From the NCBI GenBank assembly GCA_019359285.1, contig JAHHHQ010000036.1:62001-126000 (forward strand): 64,000 nucleotides of DNA. The letters run 5' to 3'. Shown one piece after another: positions 28,134 to 36,236 of the stretch. Under the pieces are notes generated by a model. The model was not told where the DNA came from. It ran no database searches and saw nothing but the letters and a program-made list of their open reading frames with translations. Each line of letters opens with the position of its first letter. Positions within the stretch are counted from its first letter, which is position 1. Origin of the DNA: Nodosilinea sp. WJT8-NPBG4 (GTDB lineage: Bacteria > Cyanobacteriota > Cyanobacteriia > Phormidesmidales > Phormidesmidaceae). Position numbers and translations under genes: made by a program.

Positions 28134-28243
28134 CGCCTAACCCCTCGCTCAACCGGGCAAACAACTGCATGCGATCGCATCAGCCACGATTCACTGGGTG
28201 ACGTGAAAATATAACGGCAGCGTCGTCCCCAGCTATAAATCAC

Positions 28244-28615
28244 CTAAGGTGCGGGTGGAATTCGCGCCATTCTGCGAGATTGCAGCTCATCAGGCAACTT
28301 GAAGCAGGGCACCATGCCGTCTTTGCTGTCGAGATATAGCTCAGCAGCGGTGAGCAGATCGGCAGCGCCGGTGGCAGGGTCAAGGTCGGCAAAGAGATAG
28401 GTGGGCTTGCCGGTGCCCACGTAGGCGATCGCGCAGGGCTTTTCACAGATGCACAAACACCCTGTCGTCTCGATCGCCAGTTCACCCTTGCGAGGCCACT
28501 GATCATAGAGCGCTGCCAGGTGCTTCAGCAGGTGCTCCCCGCCCGTTTCCCCATCGCGCTTCTCTTCATCCTCAGAAAAGCCACAGCTTTTGCAAACAAT
28601 CAACTGGTCGGGCAT
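28244..28615 (-). CDS. DUF1636 family (2Fe-2S ferredoxin-like) protein
   Basis: CKSCGFSEDEE...TTGCLCICEKPCAIAYVGTGKPTYLFADLDP; paralogous to 16973-17383. Confidence 0.87.
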   Translation of the reverse strand: MPDQLIVCKSCGFSEDEEKRDGETGGEHLLKHLAALYDQWPRKGELAIETTGCLCICEKPCAIAYVGTGKPTYLFADLDPATGAADLLTAAELYLDSKDGMVPCFKLPDELQSRRMARIPPAP

Positions 28616-28617
28616 GC

Positions 28618-29622
28618 CTACGATGGCTCCACAAGATATTTGAACAGGTCATCCAGAATGGCATTGGCTGCGATCGGGCCGCTGCCAATCCAGTAGCTGG
28701 GTACGGTGTAGACACGCCCAGCCTGCACCGCTTTGAGCTGTCGCCAGAGCGGGTCTTGTCGCAGCGTTTCTAGTTTTTGCTCGGCCGATGCCATCGCCTC
28801 AGGGGTGTTCTCACCCGTCCAGAGAAAAATGACATCGCCATCGGCCTGCCCCAGCAGCTCTCGGCTAATGCTGGTTTGAATCGGGTTGTCGAAAAGGTTC
28901 GCTGCCTCATCGGCTCCAATATCCTGAGCGGTCGGTCGGGCCAACCCCGCATCTTGCAACACAGTGCCCACAAACGAATCGCGCAGGTAAAGATTGATGG
29001 TGTCAGGATAAATTCGCACCACCGACACCTGAAGGTCGTTGAGGCGATCGCCCATCTGAGCCTTAAAGTCTGCTGTTCTCGCATCGTAATCGGCCATCGT
29101 CTGCTGCGCCGCATCCGTTTGCCCCAGAGCCGCCGCCATCTGCTGAAACAATGTTTTCCACTGACCGCTATGCTCAAAGGTAAACATAAGCGTTGGCGCA
29201 ATTTGAGTGGCCTGGGCATAGGCCGCCTGATTGTCGTTAAGCCCCACAATCAAATTGGGCTTGAGGGCCAGCACCTGCTCTAGATTGGGCTCTCCCGTCT
29301 GCCCGACGTTCTCGACCTGGGCCACTTGCTCCGCCATGTGCTCCATCAAGCCGCCCATAGCTGTGGCAATGGGGGAGAGACCCGATGCGATCGCATACTC
29401 AAACGTCACCCCATCTAGCGTCACCAACCGCTCATAGGTCTTCGGCACACAGGTCGTTCCAGCTGCATGTTCAACCTCAGTGCAATCCACCGCAGCCGAT
29501 TGATCAACGGTTGATTCTCCCCCCTGACAAGCAACCACTAATCCCAGGGTCACTAGCGCCAGGGCAAGGTTGATTGCCCACTGTCTTAGAACTTGTAAGC
29601 TCAAATGTCTAACCTCACTCAT
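28618..29622 (-). CDS. Iron-siderophore ABC transporter substrate-binding lipoprotein (FecB-like)
   Basis: Lipobox-like LVVACQ; YERLVTLDGVTFEYAIASGLSPIATAMGG...LEQVLALKPNLIVG. Confidence 0.9.
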   Translation of the reverse strand: MSEVRHLSLQVLRQWAINLALALVTLGLVVACQGGESTVDQSAAVDCTEVEHAAGTTCVPKTYERLVTLDGVTFEYAIASGLSPIATAMGGLMEHMAEQVAQVENVGQTGEPNLEQVLALKPNLIVGLNDNQAAYAQATQIAPTLMFTFEHSGQWKTLFQQMAAALGQTDAAQQTMADYDARTADFKAQMGDRLNDLQVSVVRIYPDTINLYLRDSFVGTVLQDAGLARPTAQDIGADEAANLFDNPIQTSISRELLGQADGDVIFLWTGENTPEAMASAEQKLETLRQDPLWRQLKAVQAGRVYTVPSYWIGSGPIAANAILDDLFKYLVEPS

Positions 29623-29700
29623 TTATCTTGCGATCGCTTATTCACTCAGGTTCGTCCCAATTTTGTCGGCCCACCCTGCAGGAAGGAAGCTGCACCTAAA

Positions 29701-29765
29701 TTCCTCTCTCTGAGGAAGAGGGACGTTGAAAGTCCGGTTCCCCTTCTCCCCAAGGAAGAAGGGGA
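29701..29765. repeat. Purine/pyrimidine palindromic dispersed repeat (CTCTCTCTGAGGAAGAGGG...CCCCTTCTCCCCAAGGAAGAAGGGG)
   Basis: Related sequences at 2571-2610 and 36069-36157. Confidence 0.75.
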
Positions 29766-29832
29766 TGTAGAGCTATGCTCTTCCCGCAAGTTGGGTCAAC
29801 TTGCAGAAGTAGGATGCACCCTATTTACTGTC

Positions 29833-32319
29833 CTAAAATTCCACCCCCACCCTAGCTGAAACCGACAGCGGTGCTCCGGGAGTTACACCCAAAAACTGAT
29901 CCGACGAGGTGAAATAACGGCTATTGAATAGGTTTTCGACATTGAGCTGGGCTCGCCAGTTGTCGCGGCGATAAAACAGCGCTGCATCGGTGCGAAAATA
30001 GCTGGGCAGCGTAAAACTATTGTCAGAATTACCCGCTCGCTGACTGACGTAATACAATCCCAGGCCAAAGCCTAGCCCCTCCAAACTTCCCTCTTGTAGC
30101 TCGTAGGTGCTCCACAGGCTAAATTGGTTGTCGGGCACATTGGCCAGACTATTGCCCACCGGAATGGAGTTGTCTTTGCTGACAAAGGCATCTAGCAAGG
30201 TGTAGTTGGCGGTGAGGTTCCACCCCGGCAAAACTTCGCCGCCTAAGCCCAGTTCAAAGCCTCGGCTCGCCACCTCGCCCGTCTGCACTGAAAACAGACG
30301 ATTGTTGGGGTCAGGAGTTCGCACATTCCGGCGGCGAATGTCGAACAGGGCCGCAGTAAAGCTTAAGCTGTCGGTAATATCGCCCTTAACCCCCACCTCA
30401 AACTGTCGACCCCGCTCGGGGTCAAAGGTGGATTCGTCAGCGTTGCGGCTGACCCCAAAGGAAGGCTGAAATGAGGTGGTGTACGACGCATAGAGCGACA
30501 CCGGCTCAATCGGTTGATAAACAATGCCGACCCGAGGCGAAAAAGCGCTGTCTGACTGGCTAAACTCTTCGCGGGGCTGGCCGATATCTCGGGTCGTGCG
30601 AAACTGGTCGGCGGTGTCGTACCGCACCCCGGCCAGCAGCTTTAGATTCGGCAAAATATCGATCTGATCTTGCAGATAAATGCCCAAAGTTCTAATCGTG
30701 TCGTCCCTAAAGAACTCGGGTTCGATGGCGTAGGGAATGCCCGTGTAGACCGGGTTAAAAATATTGATGGAGTTGTAGGAATTGCTGAACTGAAACTCGG
30801 GTTGCTCCAGCGTATTGCGATATTCAACGCCAAACAATACCTGGTGAGGAATGGAGCCGGTGTTAAAACGCCCAACAGCTTCTGCATTGGTGTAAAAGCG
30901 CTGGTAGGTGCCACCTGCAAAGTAAGCCAAGCGCCCCAGCTCGCCAGTCGTTTCATCCAGCGAATCGAATAGGGGGGCGTAGCGGCGCGGCGCATATCGT
31001 TGGTATCGAAGGGTGTGGCGCAGGTCAAGATTCTCGTTGACCTCGTGGTTGAGGCGATAACCCAGGTTGAACTGCTCTTGGGAAAATTCGCCAAAATCTT
31101 CGCCCAAAAAGCGATCGCGCGGCAGATCGATAATGCCATTGGCACCCACCACCAAACCTTCGTCGATAGTTTCGCGATCGCTCGTATACTGCCCATACAC
31201 ATCCAGCGAGGTGCTGGGGCTAATATCCCAGGTGATGATCGGCGAAATCAGCAGCCTGCGGCCATCCACCAAATTGCGAAAACTGTTGAAATTTTCGTAG
31301 GACACATTGAGTCGGTAGCGAACAGCGCTGTCCTCTGTGATGGGTCCCGATAGGTCAACCGCTCCGTCGTAGCTGCCAAAGCTATCGACACCCGCAGAGA
31401 TGTCATAAAACGGCTCACTCAGCGGGCGCTTTGGTACCAGGTTAATAATGCCACCCGGCTCACCCTGGCCAAACAGCACCGAGGCAGGCCCGCGCAGCAC
31501 CTCGACCCGCTCAATGTCGTTGGTGCTCAACCCCCCCAACGAGAATGTCTCGACCCCATCGCGAAAAACGCCGCCCCGATTCTCAAAACCGCGAATTAGA
31601 AAGCCTGGGCCAAACGCGCTCAGGCCCCGACCACCGTTGTCGGCCACCGAACCCGCTGTCTCTAGGGTATTGCCCAACTCCCGCGCATCGCGGTCTTCAA
31701 TCACCGCCTGGGGGATCACCTGAATCGACTGGGGAATGTCGCGCAGGGGCGTATCGGTGCGGGTTGCGGTGCTGGAGTCACTGGGCGCATAACCTTCATC
31801 GCCCTCACCCGTCACCCCAATGCGAATGACTTCTTCCTCTCCAGAGGCCAAGCTTAGCCCTGGTGTAACACCCAGCACCAGCCCGGCCGCCCCAGAGCTC
31901 ACATTCACCGCTGGTGGCCCATCGCTGCCGGTAATCGACACCCTTACTCGGTTATCCCCCAGGCTGGTCACACTCACCAGGGCAATGCCCTCGGCAGGGC
32001 CAAACTGCTCAAAACTCTCGCCCTCCGGCAGCGCCAGCACCGCATTGGGAATGTCTGCCACCAGCGCATTGCCGACTACCGAGGTGGTAGGCTCTCCCAG
32101 CGCCTCATTGGCATCTAGCACCAGGCGAATTCCCTGACCGTCGGGTTCCACCCGCACGCCGGTAATCTGCGTTGCCCCCTGGGCCAGATTGAGATCTGCC
32201 GCCTGCCCGCTGGGTGCCACCTCCACTAACGGCAGCGCCGTTTCAGCCTGAGCCGCCATTGGCACCAGCGCCAGCCATCCCGCCAACCACACCAACCGCT
32301 GCAATCGAACTCCCATCAC
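29833..32319 (-). CDS. TonB-dependent siderophore receptor with N-terminal AMIN domain
   Basis: RTDTPLRDIPQSIQVIPQAVIEDRDARELGNTLETAGSV...RIEVLRGPASVLFGQGEPGGIINLVPKRP. Confidence 0.93.
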   Translation of the reverse strand: MMGVRLQRLVWLAGWLALVPMAAQAETALPLVEVAPSGQAADLNLAQGATQITGVRVEPDGQGIRLVLDANEALGEPTTSVVGNALVADIPNAVLALPEGESFEQFGPAEGIALVSVTSLGDNRVRVSITGSDGPPAVNVSSGAAGLVLGVTPGLSLASGEEEVIRIGVTGEGDEGYAPSDSSTATRTDTPLRDIPQSIQVIPQAVIEDRDARELGNTLETAGSVADNGGRGLSAFGPGFLIRGFENRGGVFRDGVETFSLGGLSTNDIERVEVLRGPASVLFGQGEPGGIINLVPKRPLSEPFYDISAGVDSFGSYDGAVDLSGPITEDSAVRYRLNVSYENFNSFRNLVDGRRLLISPIITWDISPSTSLDVYGQYTSDRETIDEGLVVGANGIIDLPRDRFLGEDFGEFSQEQFNLGYRLNHEVNENLDLRHTLRYQRYAPRRYAPLFDSLDETTGELGRLAYFAGGTYQRFYTNAEAVGRFNTGSIPHQVLFGVEYRNTLEQPEFQFSNSYNSINIFNPVYTGIPYAIEPEFFRDDTIRTLGIYLQDQIDILPNLKLLAGVRYDTADQFRTTRDIGQPREEFSQSDSAFSPRVGIVYQPIEPVSLYASYTTSFQPSFGVSRNADESTFDPERGRQFEVGVKGDITDSLSFTAALFDIRRRNVRTPDPNNRLFSVQTGEVASRGFELGLGGEVLPGWNLTANYTLLDAFVSKDNSIPVGNSLANVPDNQFSLWSTYELQEGSLEGLGFGLGLYYVSQRAGNSDNSFTLPSYFRTDAALFYRRDNWRAQLNVENLFNSRYFTSSDQFLGVTPGAPLSVSARVGVEF

Positions 32320-32477
32320 ACCACCTGTAAATCGTTGAGGACAATGCCCTAGCTATCCATAGCTTTGAGACAATCAGGAATACTTCTCAACAAGATACAG
32401 GTCAGTGGGAACCACTAAAGCGAAGGATGATCCCTAGACGGAGTTTTTGCGATCAGATTTGGGAGTTTCTGGGAGCA

Positions 32478-32552
32478 AGTGGGAGAGTAGATGAGTGGGC
32501 AGGTGGATGGGTAGATGGGTGGATGGGTAGGCGGGTGGATGAGTGGATGGGA
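32478..32552. repeat. G-rich arm of the dispersed repeat family
   Basis: GAGAGTAGATGAGTGGGCAGGTGGATGGGTAGATGGGTGGATGGGTAGGCGGGTGGATGAGTGGATGGG; inverted partner at 32800-32872. Confidence 0.88.
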
Positions 32553-32799
32553 TACGATTCCGGGCGTTGCTTAACGCAAGTATGATTTGCCCCACCAGCC
32601 CCCATTTTTGGGGGGAGCCAGAGTCTCAAAGTCCCCCAGAATTCGGGGATTTAGGGGGCCAGGCAGAGTCTAAAGGTTTTGCCGGTTCATTCCTCGATTC
32701 AGCAATGCCCGATTCCGCTTTATGCTCTGCACCACACACCTACACGCCTAATAAATATAGGGAGATTGTCTTTCTACCCTTCACTCGTCGCACACTTCA

Positions 32800-32872
32800 C
32801 CAACCCATCCACCCATCTACCCATCTACTCATCCACCCGCCTACCCGCCTACCCACCCACCCCCTACGCCCT
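32800..32872. repeat. C-rich arm of the dispersed repeat family, reaching the stop codon of the AraC gene
   Basis: CCAACCCATCCACCCATCTACCCATCTACTCATCCACCCGCCTACCCGCCTACCCACCCACCCCCTACG. Confidence 0.88.
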
Positions 32873-33796
32873 CCTCCCCCTCACATACACCCCCGGATTC
32901 ACGCCGTACTTGCGGCGAAAGGCGGCGGCGAAGTGTCCCCGGCTGGCAAAGCCTACGGCCTCGGCGGCGGCGGTGACGCTGAGGTCGCCCGATTCGAGTA
33001 GCTGGCGCGATCGCTCCATGCGGTGCTCGTGCAAATAGCCAAATACCGTAGTGCCAAAAACCTGACGAAAGCCCACCTTGAGCTTGTGGTCGTTGATGCC
33101 TACCGCCCGCGCTAGCTCAATCAGCGTGGGGGGATGGGCAATCTGACGGCACAGCAGCTTGCTGGCATAGTGAATGCGTTCTACATCGTCGGCTTTGAGG
33201 GTCGGTGGGCTGAAGCTGTCAGACATTGATTTCAGGTCTTCAATCAAGAGCGCCAGCAGCTCCCACACTTTGCTTTCCAGATAAAGCCGTTGGGTTAACC
33301 CTTGAAATGGACAGTGCAAAATCGCCTGCACCGCCATTTGCATAGCCGCCGTGGGGGTGCCAGAGCGCTCCAGGTAGCGTTGATCCGCAGGGCGCAACAG
33401 GTCTGGGAGATCGTCGCAAGCCTCCCCAATCCACTGGTGGAAGGCGTAGGGATCGATATGGACGTTGATCCCTACAATCCGTCGATTACCGGGGACCCGC
33501 CAGGCCTCCGCCGGGGCCAGACCACTGCCAAAAAAGACGTAGCGCTGACTACTTTTGCCGCCGCTCTGAACCTGCTCAAAAATAAATTCCAGTGGATGTT
33601 CGCGATCGCAGTGTCTGATCTCCAGATCATCGTGCAGACAGATCTCTTCCAGACAGAGTTCGACGCCCTCGCGCAGGGCCACATAGCGCTGTTGCCCCTG
33701 CCCGAGAGCAGCAGGATAAGCCGTTACTTCGCCGTCTGTTGCGGTAGCCTCGTCGAGCCAGTTCGCGTAGTCAGCTTGGGAAAGGGTAATGGTCAT
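32864..33796 (-). CDS. AraC/PchR-type transcriptional regulator
   Basis: LARAVGINDHKLKVGFRQVFGTTVFGYLHEHRMERSRQLLESGDLSVTAAAEAVGFASRGHFAAAFRRKYGVNPGVY; likely start MTITLSQADYANW. Confidence 0.92.
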   Translation of the reverse strand: MTITLSQADYANWLDEATATDGEVTAYPAALGQGQQRYVALREGVELCLEEICLHDDLEIRHCDREHPLEFIFEQVQSGGKSSQRYVFFGSGLAPAEAWRVPGNRRIVGINVHIDPYAFHQWIGEACDDLPDLLRPADQRYLERSGTPTAAMQMAVQAILHCPFQGLTQRLYLESKVWELLALLIEDLKSMSDSFSPPTLKADDVERIHYASKLLCRQIAHPPTLIELARAVGINDHKLKVGFRQVFGTTVFGYLHEHRMERSRQLLESGDLSVTAAAEAVGFASRGHFAAAFRRKYGVNPGVYVRGRRA

Positions 33797-34011
33797 AGCG
33801 ACGGGCGCAGCAGCGCTATAGCAATAAAACGGGAGTGATAAAACGGGGTTGCCCCAACGCCAGCCGACAATTCCTTGCAGACAGGCCTTTGGAGCAACCC
33901 CTAGCAATTACATCCAAAGCATTAGATGTGAGAGAGGATAGAAAAAAGCTTAGCTTAATTGGTATTAATTCTCAATAGCTTAAGTTTGGGTTTTGCCTTG
34001 GGCCTCAGCCC

Positions 34012-34975
34012 CTACCTTGGGCAGAGAGCCAAAGTCTTCACCTGGTAAGGGGTGACCGCAGACAATGCCTTACTGGCACAGGAGCCTTTGAGCTGAGCGG
34101 TGCCGGTTGAGTCGGCAACCACCTCAGCTCGGTGGGTTTGCTGCTCGCCCCCTGAGGTTTTGTAGGATAGCTCTACTCGGTTGAAGGTTTCGTCTTCGTC
34201 GTGCTCTAGCACTTGAGCAGACACCGAGTAGGTCAGCCAGTCCCAACCGTGGGTGAGCAATAGCTGTTTTTCGAGCATCTGGGCGGCCCAGGGCAACAGG
34301 CCCCAGCCCCGATAAATGGTGTCTAGGGTGTGGATATCGCCGCTGTGGGTGAGCACTGACCGCAAAGACTCGGCATCTAGGTAGCCGTAGTAGCGGGCGG
34401 AGGGAAAGTCAATGGCAGTAGGGGCCATGCGGTGGCCGCCGATGTGGCTAGCCTGCCAGATGCGGATGTTTATGCAGGCCCAGTTCGGCAACGAGTTTGC
34501 GGGCCTGGTGGTAGAGGGGTGCGCCAAAGCGGGAGCAGCAGCGATCGCGGCTACCGTGGGTGCAGACCAAAATATCGCGACTGGGCTCATCTACCGGGAT
34601 CGCATTGACGGGTTCCCCCATCACCACCTGTTGCACCAAGGGTGCAACCTCTTCAGTGCTTGCCAGATGAAATTCTTGCTTTTCATAACTCGTGGCAAAG
34701 CCGGAGGGTTTGCGAAACACCAATACGCGAGTGCAGTTCTCCAGCTGGAGTTGCTCGTTGTGGATCAGTAGAAAGCGGGTTTGGTAGCGATCGTAGTCGT
34801 CGTAGAGCGCTTTGCCGAGCGATCGCAGGTTTTCGGGAATGCCTTTAGAGTCGAGGTCAGCGGGTTCCCAGGGAGGCGGGCAGGCGATCGCTACGTAGAG
34901 GTGGTGCTCAGAGGCGGTACCGACAATATCAATGCCAGACTGACGAGCCTGCTCAGCACAGAAGAGTTGTTCCAT
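34012..34975 (-). pseudogene. Sucrase/ferredoxin-like (thioredoxin-fold [2Fe-2S]) protein split by a frameshift into two ORFs
   Basis: 34448-34975 ends ...DILVCTHGSRDRCCSRFGAPLYHQARKLVAELGLHKH|PHLAG*, while the other frame (34012-34590) continues IRIWQASHIGGHRMAPTAIDFPSARYYGYLD..., together matching one family. Confidence 0.8.
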
Positions 34976-34976
34976 G

Positions 34977-36008
34977 TTAGTTAAGAGGGGTCAAAAAACT
35001 TAGATAGCTCTCCAAAATAGCCGCCGCTGCTACAGGGCCTCGCATGGTGGATAAACGCGCATCTAAGAAAAAGACTCGCTCGGCTTGAGACGCTGGCATT
35101 TGCCTTAACACAGGAACGCTGTTCCACTCTTGCTGTATTTTTTCCCATCCCTGGGCATCACCTTTGTCAGCATCATTCCAAGCAACGACAATAGTAATAT
35201 CAGATTCTAGCTGCGGCAAGATTTCAAGCGAAATTGTAGGGTTGTCAGAAAGAACTGATTTTGTGTCTACAAGCTGAAAGTTTAGTTGCTCAATCAGTTC
35301 TGAAAACACGGTATCGTTGTAAGGATAAATCGCCTGAGATAAGCTTCCAGAACTGATCAGCAATACCCGAGGATATTTGCTTGCAGCTGAGGCTAACTGA
35401 GCGCGGGCAGCTGAGACTTTGGCATCATAGTCAGCCTTGATTTGCTGTAACTGCTTTGGTTTCTCTAAGGTTTTGCTGACAATCTCAATACTGTGCTGCC
35501 AACCGTCCTTGGTATCGTCAACCAACACCGTCGGCGCAATTTTAGACAATAAATTATACTTGCCTTGGGTACCCTGCCAGCTCTCACCTAAAATCAAATC
35601 TGGCTGCAATTGAGCAATCGCCTCTAGAGAAGGGCTGTGGCGATCGCCTAAATTAACCGGCTGACCGTTTAATTGACTTCCCAAATAAGGAATTTGTTGC
35701 TTGGGGTTGTCGAATTTAGGCCGTTGCAACATATCTTTGGTCACATCGGCCGCAGCATATCCCGCTGGCTCTACGCCTAGGGAAAGCATCATATCTAGAA
35801 TGTAGGGACTGAGGGCAACGATGGTAAGAGGCTGCCCGCAAACCTCCGTCTGCCCAGCATCATGGGCGATCGTTCGACAATCTGGGGAAACGCTTGAAGA
35901 ACTTTGAGATGGGTTATTTGACGGACGATAGCTACAGCCCCAGCTCAATAGCAGAGTTAGACAAAATAGCAAAAAAGGCTTGAGAATCCGATAACTAGCG
36001 ATCATCAA
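34977..36008 (-). CDS. Iron-siderophore ABC transporter substrate-binding lipoprotein (FecB-like)
   Basis: LLSWGCSY lipobox; LTIVALSPYILDMMLSLGVEPAGYAAADV...LEAIAQLQPDLILGESW. Confidence 0.88.
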   Translation of the reverse strand: MMIASYRILKPFLLFCLTLLLSWGCSYRPSNNPSQSSSSVSPDCRTIAHDAGQTEVCGQPLTIVALSPYILDMMLSLGVEPAGYAAADVTKDMLQRPKFDNPKQQIPYLGSQLNGQPVNLGDRHSPSLEAIAQLQPDLILGESWQGTQGKYNLLSKIAPTVLVDDTKDGWQHSIEIVSKTLEKPKQLQQIKADYDAKVSAARAQLASAASKYPRVLLISSGSLSQAIYPYNDTVFSELIEQLNFQLVDTKSVLSDNPTISLEILPQLESDITIVVAWNDADKGDAQGWEKIQQEWNSVPVLRQMPASQAERVFFLDARLSTMRGPVAAAAILESYLSFLTPLN

Positions 36009-36068
36009 TTTAGTTGACTTACCAGGTAAATCTATAGGAAAAGCTTAGGGGCCATCCTAGGTTTGTAG

Positions 36069-36157
36069 CCCTCTCCCTAAATCCCTCTCCCTGAGGGAGA
36101 GGGACGAAGCCTGGCTCCCCTTCTCCCTAAGGGAGAAGGGGTGGGGGGGTGAGGGAG
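36069..36157. repeat. Palindromic dispersed repeat (CCCTCTCCCTGAGGGAGAGGG ... CCCCTTCTCCCTAAGGGAGAAGGGG)
   Basis: Direct reading; related copies at 2571-2610 and 29701-29765. Confidence 0.85.
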
Positions 36158-36236
36158 GCGAACTGGCAAAATTGGTATGCACCCAGAACATTTCCCCAAG
36201 GTTTACAGTTATCTCCGCCTCAGCACTATTACCTCC

